Of a stretch of DNA of 64,000 bases, positions 1-8,216 are shown piece after piece; the first letter of the stretch is position 1; each line of letters begins with the position of its first letter. Origin of the DNA: DASUPK01 sp035265665 (lineage in GTDB: Bacteria; Actinomycetota; Thermoleophilia; Solirubrobacterales; 70-9); assembly GCA_035265665.1 (NCBI GenBank), contig DATFOK010000035.1, positions 1-64,000 of the forward strand, written 5' to 3'. The translations under genes and the position numbers were made by a program. Under the pieces are notes generated by a model. That model saw only the letters and a program-made list of their open reading frames with translations. It was not told the origin of the DNA and ran no database searches.

Positions 1-3
1 TGC

Positions 4-600
4 TTAGCGATTCGTCGCGTCGGCGTTCACAGTGGCGTCTCGGACGGACTCGTAGGTGAGGAAGGCGACGTCGTCGCCGCTCCGGCTGTCGACGAGGCGA
101 AACGGCTTCTTCTCGCCGGTCTCACCGAAGAGGCGCTGGCCGGCCCCGATCACGACCGGGTAGACCATCAGCCGCAACTCGTCGACGAGGTCGTGCTCCA
201 TCAGCGTGCGCGCCAGCTGAATGCTGCCGGCGACGACGATCTCCCCGTCAACCTCCTGCTTCAGCTTCGAGACCTCACTCACCACGTCGCCCCTCAGTAC
301 CGTCGAGTTGTTCCACTCGGGATCCTCGAGGGTCGAGGAGACGACGTACTTGGGCAGGCTATTCAGCCTCTCCGCCAGCGCGCCGCCACGGGATGGCCAC
401 CGCGCGGCGAAGAACTCGTAAGTCCGCCGGCCAAACAGCAGGGCCTCGGCGCCCAGCGCCTCGTCGAGCACGGCCTTGCCGACGGTCTCGCGGTCGGTGA
501 TCTTGCCGACCCAACCGCCGAGCCTGAAGCCCTCGTCACCGGAAGGGTCCTCAATGACCCCGTCGAGCGTGACGTTCTCGCTGATGACGATCTTTCCCAT
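4..600 (-). CDS. Dihydrofolate reductase family protein (RibD C-terminal domain)
   Basis: The protein of about 198 residues reads through the RibD-C/DHFR-like fold: an N-terminal strand with VISENVTLDGV, then LLFGRRTYEFFAARWP, and near the end the segments GEIVVAGSIQLARTLMEHDLVDEL and VVIGAGQRLF that mark stand-alone dihydrofolate-reductase-like proteins of actinobacteria. The family binds NADPH, but the substrate of these stand-alone members is generally unknown. ATG at 600 gives the usual family start; an in-frame GTG three codons upstream (609) is the alternative. It is divergent from the damaged DUF2867 gene. Family confident, substrate not assignable. Confidence 0.85.
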   Translation of the reverse strand: MGKIVISENVTLDGVIEDPSGDEGFRLGGWVGKITDRETVGKAVLDEALGAEALLFGRRTYEFFAARWPSRGGALAERLNSLPKYVVSSTLEDPEWNNSTVLRGDVVSEVSKLKQEVDGEIVVAGSIQLARTLMEHDLVDELRLMVYPVVIGAGQRLFGETGEKKPFRLVDSRSGDDVAFLTYESVRDATVNADATNR

Positions 601-612
601 CGCGGGCACAAT

Positions 613-1047
613 GACTTAATCGCAGCTAGCAAGCTCCCCGAATCAGCGCATACCGCACGGCCTTGGCGAATCCATGAGCTTACGGGCGACTTCGAGCTGG
701 AGGACGTCTGGGCTCTGCAGACGCCCGGCGGCCCGGACGATTTCCATTATCTGGCCGAGGGGTTCCGGCGACCCCTCGCAGAGCGGGTCGGCCCCCGTTC
801 GAGTGCTCTTCGCGATCCGCTGGAAGGTCGGCGAGCTGCTCGGCTGGGACAAGGCGGACACGGGCGGCGTCCTCCGCCTCGGCTGGGTGACGGCGCCGGC
901 GGCTCCCGCGGCCAGCTGGCCGTGCTCGTGAAGCGAAACGGCCTGCTTGGCACCGCCTACATGGCCGCGATCAGGCCGTTCCGCCACCTGATCGTCTATC
1001 CGCAGATGCTGCGCGACATCGAACGCCAGTGGCCACCTACGACCTGA
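613..1047 (+). pseudogene. DUF2867 family protein, frameshifted twice and lacking a start
   Basis: Three blocks typical of DUF2867 proteins are present in order but in two frames. Frame one carries HTARPWRIHELTGDFELEDV and GGPDDFHYL (to about 760). The next frame carries SGDPSQSGSAPVRVLFAIRW and KVGELLGWDKADTGG (to about 900). The first frame then resumes with LLGTAYMAAIRPFRHLIVYP and ends at TGA 1047. No ATG, GTG or TTG lies in frame before the first block. The family function is unknown. The double, compensating shift and the lost start point to a decayed gene, although two indel errors in the assembly cannot be excluded from sequence alone. Confidence 0.8.
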
Positions 1048-1130
1048 TCCACGGAGCCGGCGACTCGGCGTTCTAGGGGCACCTCCCTTTGTCCCGAGCT
1101 GGAGGAGCGGGGGCCTGAGGTCGCAAACAA

Positions 1131-1160
1131 CGAGGGGACGGCCTCGCGGCCGTCCCCTCG
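1131..1160 (-). terminator. Hairpin terminator downstream of the secreted protein gene
   Basis: A perfect 13-bp stem (1131-1143 with 1148-1160) closes a 4-base loop. Read on the minus strand it lies 26 bases after the stop of the 1186-1929 gene and is followed by TTGTTTG, a short T-rich tract. This fits an intrinsic terminator for that gene. Confidence 0.7.
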
Positions 1161-1185
1161 TCACGGAAAAAGGAGTGTCCTCGAG

Positions 1186-1929
1186 CTACTTCTTCTTGGA
1201 CCCCTTCACCTTGCACTTCCCGCTGGATGACGCGCTCAGCACTTCGCCGCTGTAGAAGGTGGTCGTCTCGGTGGTCGACCACGTTCTGTTCTTGGCCTTG
1301 CAGCGGGCCATCACGTAGTAGGTCGGCACCTTCTTCGTCTTGCCCTTGACCTTGACCTTCATCTTGCCGGTCTTGCGCTTGTTGAAGGTGGTGTCGAACT
1401 TCGTCAGCACCAGGCCCGGCGTGTTCGGGATGTTGCTGAACGTCAGGGTCTTGCCCTGGATCTGACCGATGATGGTCAGGGACGTGGCTCCCGGTCCGAT
1501 ATCGGTCTGCACGTAGATCGTGGAGGGACCACCGCTGAAGAACGTCACGATGCCCCTGATCGCCCCGTTATTGACCTCGACGGTTCCCTGGCCGGTGATG
1601 CTCTGCGGACAGGCAGCCCGCGCCTGGGCGTCGAACTTGCCCTGAATCTGGCTCAGCTGGCAGGGCGGGATGTTGCCGTTCACGAACTTCACGTTCGGAT
1701 CGATCGTGAACACGGTCTGCCGCGGCGACTGCGTCGCAGCGGGGTTGTCGATCGTGGTGCCGATGATGTTGTGCAGCGACACGCCGCCAAAGATCTTCTT
1801 GTCCTGCTTCGCCGGCGCCAGCGTCGTCTGCAGCGTCTGCGATAGAGGCGCGGCCGAGGCGACGCTCGAGAACGCCAGGGCCCCGATCACGCCCACCAAG
1901 ACGCCAATCAGATATTTGCTGTTACGCAT
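1186..1929 (-). CDS. Secreted protein of unknown function with lysine-rich C-terminus
   Basis: The 247-residue product starts with a Sec signal peptide: basic MRNSKYL, a hydrophobic stretch of about 18 residues and an AxA-type site SVASA-AP. The mature part is rich in Thr, Gly and Val and looks beta-sheet rich; cysteine pairs CQLSQ/ACPQ and RCKAK/GKCKV could form disulfides. The last 60 residues are strongly basic and end in KGSKKK. ATG at 1929 was chosen because GGGAGCGGT sits just upstream and the signal peptide begins there. I do not recognise a named domain. Several other secreted proteins in this window share the basic C-terminal style (36113, 50655, 51800). Confidence 0.75.
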   Translation of the reverse strand: MRNSKYLIGVLVGVIGALAFSSVASAAPLSQTLQTTLAPAKQDKKIFGGVSLHNIIGTTIDNPAATQSPRQTVFTIDPNVKFVNGNIPPCQLSQIQGKFDAQARAACPQSITGQGTVEVNNGAIRGIVTFFSGGPSTIYVQTDIGPGATSLTIIGQIQGKTLTFSNIPNTPGLVLTKFDTTFNKRKTGKMKVKVKGKTKKVPTYYVMARCKAKNRTWSTTETTTFYSGEVLSASSSGKCKVKGSKKK

Positions 1930-2130
1930 ACCGCTCCCTTCCCTTGTGTCCACTGGGCATTCCATTGCCCAACCCGTGAAACACATCACACTTCCGTTGG
2001 TTGTGCCGCCACCTTACGACGCCGTCAGCCGGCTGACCGAGGTACCGGGGAACCTGACGGCGTCCGGGAACCAGCCCCAGCCGCACGGCGGGCGTAGGCT
2101 CGCCATGACCAGCGAACGGAGGAGGGCCTC

Positions 2131-2835
2131 ATGGAACTGGACGGCAAGGTCGCGCTCGTCACCGGTGCCAGTGTCGGGATCGGCGCGGCGGTGGCGCACA
2201 AGCTGCACGACGCCGGAGCCTCGGTCGGCTTGCTCTCCCGCCGGGGAGCGGACCTGGGACTCGAGCGCGGCCTCGGCCTGAGCTGCGACGTCCGCGATCG
2301 CGCCGCGGTGGCCGAGGCCACGGACGCGGTCGTCGAGCGATTCGAGCGCCTCGACATCGTCATCGCGAACGCCGGCGTCGGGGCGTACGGGGACTTCCTT
2401 GACCTCGACCCCGACCTGCTCGAGGCGATGATCGACGTGAACCTGAAGGGCACGCTCTACACGGCGGCCGCGGCGCTGCCTCACCTGATCGCATCGGGCG
2501 AGGGCGACTTCATCTCGCTGGCGAGCGTGGCCGGCCTTCGCGCCTTCCCAGGCGAGTCCGTCTACAACGCCTCGAAGTTCGGGCAGATCGGCTTCACGCG
2601 CTCGCTGGACCACGAGCTGCGCGAGCGCGGCGTGCGCGCCACCTGCATCTGCCCCGGCGGCGTCAACACCGACTTCGCGATCGGGGCCGGGCGGACCGAG
2701 GGCGACCCCGAACTCGAGGGAATGCTGACCCCGGACGAGGTCGCCGACGTCGTCCTCTTCACGGTCACCCGCCCCAGGCGCCTGCGGATGCTGACAACCA
2801 GCTTCCGGCCGATGATCGAGTCCTCCTGGGGCTAG
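2131..2835 (+). CDS. SDR family NAD(P)-dependent oxidoreductase
   Basis: A 234-residue classical short-chain dehydrogenase/reductase. The Rossmann nucleotide motif TGASVGIG is at residues 11-18, the structural ANAG at 79-82, and the catalytic YxxxK (YNASK) at 145-149 with a serine at 132. The C-terminal segment TCICPGGVNTDFA is the usual PG motif. The start has a GGAGGAGGG ribosome site seven bases upstream. The substrate cannot be told from sequence. It is followed after 16 bases by the broken RraA-like gene. Confidence 0.9.
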   Translation: MELDGKVALVTGASVGIGAAVAHKLHDAGASVGLLSRRGADLGLERGLGLSCDVRDRAAVAEATDAVVERFERLDIVIANAGVGAYGDFLDLDPDLLEAMIDVNLKGTLYTAAAALPHLIASGEGDFISLASVAGLRAFPGESVYNASKFGQIGFTRSLDHELRERGVRATCICPGGVNTDFAIGAGRTEGDPELEGMLTPDEVADVVLFTVTRPRRLRMLTTSFRPMIESSWG

Positions 2836-2851
2836 GTCGTATCTTGGGTGG

Positions 2852-3472
2852 ATGCCGTCGGTCGAGGGCCTCACCACAGCCGACCTCGTCGATGCAATGG
2901 GGCGCCTGCACCGCCACCGTTGCCACATCCTCGACCTGGTCAGCCCGACGCCTGGACGCGTGCTCTTCGGCCCGGCTGTGACGATCTCCTATTTCCCGAG
3001 CTGCTCGGCTTCGCTCGACCCCGAGCGCTACAACCTCGGCAACCTCTTCTAGAGGCCGTCGGCGACGAACCGGAGGGCAAGGTCGTCATATTGGCGAGCA
3101 ACGGGTACACGGACGCCTCGATGGGAGGGGGCACGAAGCTCTCGCGATTGCAGAACCACGGCTGCACGGGGGTGATCACCGATGGGCGGTTGCGGTTTCA
3201 AGGACCTCGCCGGCTATGACTTCGCCGCGTACTGCTCGGGCGAGGCGACGAAATGGGGCGGAGGCGAGGTGACGCCCTTTCAGGCGAACGTGCCGGTCGT
3301 CCTGTCCGGTGTGGGGGTGATGCCGGGGCAATACGTCTTCGCCGACAACTCCGGGGCGGTGATGGTCCCCGATGCCCAGATCGACGAGGTCCTCGCCGGA
3401 GCCCGCGAAGTGAGCCAGGAGGACGGCAGATACATGGAGGAGATCCGCCGCGAGCGGCTGCCGGGTAAGTAG
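2852..3472 (+). pseudogene. RraA-like (HMG/CHA aldolase family) protein, two compensating frameshifts
   Basis: The reading frame matches the RraA/4-hydroxy-4-methyl-2-oxoglutarate aldolase-like family, but in pieces. Residues from MPSVEGLTTADLVDAMGR to DPERYNLGNLF stop at 3052. The next frame continues with EAVGDEPEGKVVILASNGY and GCTGVITDGRLR to about 3195, and the original frame resumes with FKDLAGYDFAAYC and VPVVLSGVGVMPGQYVFADN to the stop at 3472. Joined, the pieces give a near full-length protein with the GxxITDGxxRD-type core. Either a decayed gene or two indels in the assembly; the intact product would bind a divalent metal and act on a 2-oxo acid. Confidence 0.78.
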
Positions 3473-3481
3473 CGTCTCAGC

Positions 3482-4402
3482 ATGCCGCCCGCCTGGCCCG
3501 CGCTCTCCTACGAGCCCTGGAGCGAGACCTGCGACACGCTCCACGCCCACACGCAGGTCCTCGGCAAGCTCGCGGTCGAACTCGCGCCGCTCGAGCGGCA
3601 GCTTCAGCACGCCGCGCTCCGTCTCTCGCCGCGCGGCTGGGAGACCAACCCACTCCCGGCCCCAGATGGTTCCGGGGCGATCGTCGCCGGCCTCGACCTG
3701 CGCACCCACGAGGCGTTCGTGGAGCACACGACTGGGCGAGAAATCCGAGTCGCGCTGACCCCGAACCGGCCGGTCGCCGAGGTGACCCGCGAGGTCCTGG
3801 ATGCCGTCGGCCGCCTGGCGGGAAAGGTCGAGATCAACCCGAACCCGCAGGAGGTCCCGTGGACGGTCTCGCTTGACGAGGATCGCGAGCACGCCACCTA
3901 CGAACCGGACCAGGTCGACACCTACTTCACGGCCGCCACTCAGGCGGCGCTGGTCCTGGCGGAGTTCCGCGCGCCGTTCCGGGGGCGCGCGACGCCCGTG
4001 AACGCCTGGTGGGGCACCTTCGATCTCGCGGTCCAGCTCTTCTCCGGGAAGCCGGCCGACCCTCCGGGGGACGACTTCATCCTGCGCAATGCCGGCGATG
4101 CGGAGCTGATCCAGGTTGGTTGGTGGCCTGGCGACCAGAAATATGATCGAGCGGCGTTCTTCGGCTACGCCCACCCTGCGCCGGAGGGCTTCTCCGCCGG
4201 AGACCTCTCGCCCGACGCGGCGCACTGGGACCCGGACATCGGCGAGTTCATCCTCGATTGGGAGGACATCCGCTCGGCCGACGACCCCCACGCACTCGCG
4301 CTCGAGTTCGCCCAGTCGGTCTTCGACCACGCGTGCGATGTGTGTGCCTGGGATCCAGTCCTCGCCGACAGCGGGAAGGGCAAGCCGCCGCCGATTCATT
4401 GA
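3482..4402 (+). CDS. DUF5996 family protein
   Basis: A 306-residue soluble protein beginning with MPPAWPALSYEPWSETCDTLH, the hallmark opening of DUF5996 proteins, followed by the conserved QVLGKLAVELAP and TPVNAWWGTFDLAVQLFSG blocks. Family function is not known. There is no signal peptide or membrane segment. It starts nine bases after the broken RraA-like gene. Confidence 0.85.
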   Translation: MPPAWPALSYEPWSETCDTLHAHTQVLGKLAVELAPLERQLQHAALRLSPRGWETNPLPAPDGSGAIVAGLDLRTHEAFVEHTTGREIRVALTPNRPVAEVTREVLDAVGRLAGKVEINPNPQEVPWTVSLDEDREHATYEPDQVDTYFTAATQAALVLAEFRAPFRGRATPVNAWWGTFDLAVQLFSGKPADPPGDDFILRNAGDAELIQVGWWPGDQKYDRAAFFGYAHPAPEGFSAGDLSPDAAHWDPDIGEFILDWEDIRSADDPHALALEFAQSVFDHACDVCAWDPVLADSGKGKPPPIH

Positions 4403-4470
4403 ATTGGGTTGTCCATTTCCCCGTCCTCGATTCGTCTCAGAGGCGAACATCCACTCAAGGAGGCTCCCCG

Positions 4471-4815
4471 ATGAAGTACATGCTGCTGATCAATCAGCCA
4501 GACGATCCCGAGACGTGGAGCAAGCTCTCCGAGGAAGAGCAGAAGCAGGTCGCCGCCGACTACCAGGCGATCAACCAGACTTCGGGCGTGACGCCCGGCG
4601 AGCGCCTGCAGCCGCCCGAGGCGGCGACCACGGTTCGCGTGCAGGATGAGAAGACGCTGACCACCGACGGTCCCCTCGTCTCCGTCAAGGAGGCGCTGGG
4701 CGGTTGGCTCTTCTACGAGGCCGACGACCTGGACGCCGCGATCGAGCTCGCGTCGAGGATCCCGGCCGCCCGCATGGGCGGTGCGGTCGAGATCCGGCCG
4801 TTCGCAGGGAGCTAG
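4471..4815 (+). CDS. YCII/DGPF-domain protein, partner of the ECF42 sigma gene
   Basis: A 114-residue YCII-related protein starting MKYMLLINQPDD, with an AAGG-like ribosome site (CAAGGAGG) eight bases upstream. The segment LTTDGPLVSVKEALGGWLF is the DGPF-type motif. DGPF proteins are characteristically encoded beside ECF42 sigma factors, which is the arrangement here: the sigma coding sequence begins right after this stop, in the same reading frame. Role is unproven in the family; a regulatory or small-molecule-sensing link with the sigma factor is usually proposed. Confidence 0.88.
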   Translation: MKYMLLINQPDDPETWSKLSEEEQKQVAADYQAINQTSGVTPGERLQPPEAATTVRVQDEKTLTTDGPLVSVKEALGGWLFYEADDLDAAIELASRIPAARMGGAVEIRPFAGS

Positions 4816-4818
4816 GCC

Positions 4819-5984
4819 ATTCTCGACCGGGTCTTCCGCGACGAGTGGGGCCGCGTCCTCGCCAACCTGATCGGCTTCCTCGGCGACTTCGACCTCGCCG
4901 AGGAGGCCGCTCAGGAGGCCTTCGCGATCGCCGCCGAGCGCTGGCCCCGCGACGGGACGCCGGACAACCCCCGCGCCTGGCTGGTGACGACAGCGAGGAA
5001 CCGCGCGATCGATCGGATCCGCCGCATCCAGACCCTCGCCGAGAAGACCAGGCTGCTCGAGGTGCCGGAAGCCACCGAGGATGAGATGGAGGAGACGACG
5101 ATTCCCGATGAGCGCCTCGAGCTGCTCTTCACCTGCTGCCACCCGGCGCTGGCGCTCGAGGGCCAGGTCGCGCTCACGCTTCGGGCGCTGGGCGGGCTGA
5201 GCACCGAGGAGATCGCCCGGGCGTTCCTGGTGCCACGCGAGACGATGGCGAAGCGGCTGATTCGGGCAAAGCGCAAGATCGAGGAGGCCGGCATCCCGTT
5301 CCGGGTTCCCCCGACGCACCAGCTGCCCGACCGCCTCGGCGCGGTGCTCGGCGTCATCTACCTGATCTTCAACGAGGGCTACGGCGGGCGAGGGGACCTC
5401 GCGGATGAGGCGATCTGGCTGGGCGCTGCACTCGTCGAGCTGATGCCCGACGAACCCGAGGCCCACGGGCTCCTCGCGCTCATGCTCGTAAACGATGCGC
5501 GGCGGAACGCGCGGTTCGCGGAGGGGGAGGTGGTGCTGCTGCGCGATCAGGATCGATCGCTGTGGGACGTCGAGCGGATCGAGAAGGCGAAGGCCGCGAC
5601 CGACCGGGCGCTCGCGCTCGGTGGCCGCGGCCCCTACGTGCTGCAGGCCGCGATCGCGGTCCTGCACACCGAGGACCCTCCGGATTGGCAACAGATCGCC
5701 GCTCTCTATGGCGAGCTCGGTCGGCTTACGGACTCGCCGGTGGTGGAGCTCAACCGGGCGGCCGCCATCGCCGAGGCCGGGGACGCGGCAGTGGCCCTCG
5801 AGCCATCGACAGGCTCGAGCTCGACCAGTACAACTACCTGGACTCCACCCGCGCCGAGCTGCTTCGCCGGCTCGATCGCGCTGAGGAGGCGCGCGCCGCC
5901 TATGACCGCGCGCTCGAGCTGGGTCCTTCGGAGGCGGAGCGGCGATTCCTCGTGCGCCGCCTGGCGGAGCTGCCCGGCGCCTGA
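4819..5984 (+). pseudogene. ECF42-type RNA polymerase sigma factor with C-terminal TPR region, frameshifted
   Basis: Sigma-70 region 2 is present (LDRVFRDEWGRVLANLIGFL, then AWLVTTARNRAIDRIRR), followed by region 4 (LRALGGLSTEEIARAFLVP) and the long helical/TPR extension typical of ECF42 (GVIYLIFNEGY, SPVVELNRAAAIAEAGDAA). Two defects are visible. No ATG, GTG or TTG exists in frame before region 2; ATT at 4819 is the only near-start. At about 5805 the frame slips by one: inserting one base between GAG and CC restores the usual ALEAIDRLELDQYN, and the protein then reads on in the next frame to AERRFLVRRLAEL and stops at 5984. Decay or a one-base assembly error are both possible. Confidence 0.82.
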
Positions 5985-5990
5985 CCGAGT

Positions 5991-6794
5991 TCAGGCTGGG
6001 AGCGGTACGGCCGCCTCCGGGGTTGCGACCCGGAAGCTGAAGCTCTCCTCGAGATAGAGCTGGACTGAGTCGGCGTCGTGACCCTCGTACCCGATCGAGA
6101 GATCCTGCCCCGAGTCGAACAGGAAGTCACCGCCCCGCAGGCTCACCACCACGCCGCCGTTCATCCCGGGCGCCCAGACGATCGGCCCGCCGAGGATCTC
6201 CTGCAGATGCTGCAGCAGCGGATAGCCCCCGTGCTCCGCGGTCTCGAGCACGTGCGTGTGGCCCTCGGGACTGAGCGCGAGCCCGTAGGGGCCGTCGATA
6301 CCCACGCCGCGCAGCGCATCGACCGATTTCGCGACGTGGCGGGGGTAGACCTCGCAGTCCTCGCCGAGATTGATCTTCTCGTGTGGGGAGGACTCGCCGA
6401 TTCCCTTGATGCCGGCTGAGCTCCAGCCGCCGAAGACGACGGCGTTCTCCGCTCTCGCGATCCTGCGAGCGGCCTGGTCGAGCGTCTCGAGATCGACGTC
6501 GGGCGCGCCGCGCTCGGCATCGTCCAGCTGGACCCGGCTGATCGCGAAGTGAGCGCGGAGCTCCACCAGTCCGAGGACCCGTCGCTGGCTGGCCGCGACA
6601 CCATCCCCTGGCACGTCTGCGACCTCCTCGGCGCGCCCCAGGTTCGTCGCTGAGTACTCCCATCCATGGGGCCCGGAGAAGTCGACGAGCTTTCGTGCAG
6701 CCAGAGCCGGTGTGAGCCGTTCGCGCGCCTCGTCGTCGAGCAGCCGCCAGCCCGCCTCCGTGATCGGCGCATGCTCTCGGAGCAGGTGGCTCAA
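5991..6794 (-). CDS. Encapsulin nanocompartment shell protein (family 1)
   Basis: From a TTG at 6794 the product is 267 residues, the normal size of HK97-fold family 1 encapsulins. It opens with SHLLREHAPITEAGWRLLDDEARE and carries the family blocks LAARKLVDFSGPHGWEYSAT and VFGGWSSAGIKGI, with GYPLLQHLQEILGGPIVWAP and DLSIGYEGHDADSVQLYLEE near the end. The TTG overlaps the TGA of the cargo gene (TTGA) and has GGGGGAG eight bases upstream, so the two are translationally coupled. The shell self-assembles into an icosahedral cage around proteins carrying a targeting peptide; here the neighbour is ferritin-like, so iron storage or detoxification is inferred. Confidence 0.95.
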   Translation of the reverse strand: MSHLLREHAPITEAGWRLLDDEARERLTPALAARKLVDFSGPHGWEYSATNLGRAEEVADVPGDGVAASQRRVLGLVELRAHFAISRVQLDDAERGAPDVDLETLDQAARRIARAENAVVFGGWSSAGIKGIGESSPHEKINLGEDCEVYPRHVAKSVDALRGVGIDGPYGLALSPEGHTHVLETAEHGGYPLLQHLQEILGGPIVWAPGMNGGVVVSLRGGDFLFDSGQDLSIGYEGHDADSVQLYLEESFSFRVATPEAAVPLPA

Positions 6795-7183
6795 CTCACG
6801 CTCCCCCGGAGGCTGCCGATGCCGAGCGATTCGCTGCCGGCGAGTGGCGCTCCCTTCGCGGCCTCGCCCTCCGTCGCTTCCTCCTCCGACTCCTCGCCGT
6901 GCTCGACGATGTCGCCGTCCTGGAAGAGGATTCCCTGCGCGATCTCGCGCCACAGCGGAAGGCGGCGAAGGAGGAACTCGAGGTTCATGGCGAAGTGCTT
7001 GAACTCCTCACCTTCGGCGTCCAGCATGATCTCCCGGGCCACGGGGTCGCGCTCGATGGCGAGGCGCTGTTCGTACCAATCGATCGCCTCCGCCTCCTCG
7101 ATCAGGTTCGCGCACATTCTCGCGAAGGTCCGCGCTTCCTCCGGAAGCTCCGCCGCGGGCTCGTGGTACTGGTCGAATCCCAC
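6791..7183 (-). CDS. Encapsulated ferritin-like protein (EncFtn) with cargo-loading peptide
   Basis: A 130-residue protein matching encapsulated ferritins: LIEEAEAIDWYEQRLAIERD supplies the ferroxidase glutamates (around E32), GEEFKHFAMNLEFLLRR the ExxH pair (E60, H63), and PLWREIAQGILF the conserved end of the helical part. An acidic linker (residues 95-105) leads to the targeting peptide ESLGIGSLRGS at 118-128, which docks on the encapsulin interior. GTG at 7183 has AAAGGA eight bases upstream. EncFtn oxidises Fe(II) at a ring-dimer interface and needs the shell for mineral storage. The gene starts 41 bases after the stop of mog, so it may be read through from the molybdenum cofactor operon. 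Confidence 0.95.
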   Translation of the reverse strand: MGFDQYHEPAAELPEEARTFARMCANLIEEAEAIDWYEQRLAIERDPVAREIMLDAEGEEFKHFAMNLEFLLRRLPLWREIAQGILFQDGDIVEHGEESEEEATEGEAAKGAPLAGSESLGIGSLRGSVS

Positions 7184-7224
7184 GGGATAATCCTTTCAGG
7201 CTTGGGGTGCGGCTGACCTGGAAA

Positions 7225-7704
7225 TCAGTGGCCCGCGCGCTCACCGCGCAGCAGGGCGAGGGCGTGGGGGAGAGCCGTCTCGAGGACGGGTGCCGTCTCG
7301 TCGATGCTCGCCGGGTTGCCTGGGAGGTTCACGATCAGCGTCGATCCGCGGGCACCGGCTAGCCCGCGCGAGAGCATCCAGAGATCGGTGTGAGTCTGAG
7401 AGGCCTGACGGATCGCCTCCGCAATGCCCGGTGCGGGCCGATCGATCACCGCGGCGGTCGCCTCGGGCGTGACGTCGGTGGGCGCCAGGCCGGTTCCGCC
7501 CGTGGTCAGAATGAGCTCGCAGTGCTCCTCATCGGCCCAGTGCCGCAGGCGGCTCTCGATCAGAGCACGGTCATCGACGAGAACCTCGCGCTCGACGGCG
7601 TCACCGCCGAGCCGGCGCGCCAGATCGGCAAGCTTCGACCCGCCCTGGTCCTGGCCCTCGCCGCCAGCCCTCGACGTCGAGATGGTCAGTACGGCGACCC
7701 GCAT
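7225..7704 (-). CDS. mog: Molybdopterin adenylyltransferase / MoaB-Mog family protein
   Basis: The 159-residue product starts MRVAVLTISTSRAGGEGQDQ and has the MoaB/Mog fold signature: LILTTGGTGLAPTDVTPEA followed by the C-terminal NLPGNPASIDE. These proteins adenylate molybdopterin before molybdenum insertion by MoeA. ATG at 7704 lies five bases after the moaC stop. It is the fourth cofactor gene of the minus-strand series moeA, moaDE, moaC, mog. Whether it is better called moaB or mog cannot be settled by motif alone. Confidence 0.9.
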   Translation of the reverse strand: MRVAVLTISTSRAGGEGQDQGGSKLADLARRLGGDAVEREVLVDDRALIESRLRHWADEEHCELILTTGGTGLAPTDVTPEATAAVIDRPAPGIAEAIRQASQTHTDLWMLSRGLAGARGSTLIVNLPGNPASIDETAPVLETALPHALALLRGERAGH

Positions 7705-7709
7705 CGCGC

Positions 7710-8216
7710 CTAGCGATCCGCGGTCGCCGAGCCGTCGCGGCGCCATGGGCCGCTCCGCCCGCCGCTCTTCTCGATCAGCTCGATCGCCTCGATGCGCACG
7801 CCGCGCTCGATCCCCTTGACCATGTCGTAGACCGTGAGTGCCGCGATCGCGGCTGCCGTCATCGCCTCCATCTCAACGCCGGTTCGCCCGAAGACGCGCG
7901 CCTCCGCCTCGATGCGTATCGCTCCCTCGGCGGGATCGACGTCGGCCCGGACGTCCGCGTAGGCGAGCGGAAGCGGGTGGGCGAGCGGGATCAGCTCGGC
8001 AGTTCGCTTTGCTGCCTGGATGCCCGCGAGGCGCGCGGCACCGATCACGTCTCCCTTGGGCGCGTCGCCGCGCGCCAAAGCTGCGGCGGTCTCCGGATCC
8101 ATACGCACGATCGCCTGCGCCACCGCGCGGCGCTCGCTCTCCGGCTTGCCGCCGACGTCGACCATGTGGGCGCTGCCCTCGCGTGAGACGTGGGTGAGGT
8201 GCGGGTCCTCGTTCAC
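7710..8216 (-). CDS. moaC: Cyclic pyranopterin monophosphate synthase MoaC
   Basis: 168 residues from GTG 8216. The family blocks are all present: LTHVSREGSAHMVDVGGK at the N-terminus, KGDVIGAARLAGIQAAKRT, the active-site LIPLAHPLPL, and GVEMEAMTAAAIAALTVYDM with the DMVKGIERG end. With MoaA it turns GTP into cyclic pyranopterin monophosphate. The GTG overlaps the TGA of the moaD-moaE fusion by four bases (GTGA), so translation is coupled. Confidence 0.93.
   Translation of the reverse strand: MNEDPHLTHVSREGSAHMVDVGGKPESERRAVAQAIVRMDPETAAALARGDAPKGDVIGAARLAGIQAAKRTAELIPLAHPLPLAYADVRADVDPAEGAIRIEAEARVFGRTGVEMEAMTAAAIAALTVYDMVKGIERGVRIEAIELIEKSGGRSGPWRRDGSATADR

Noticed and set aside
193..1047. 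A single 284-codon plus-strand gene
   Set aside because: Its first half is antisense to the RibD-like gene; only the pieces after about 613 resemble a real family (DUF2867), and those are split over two frames.
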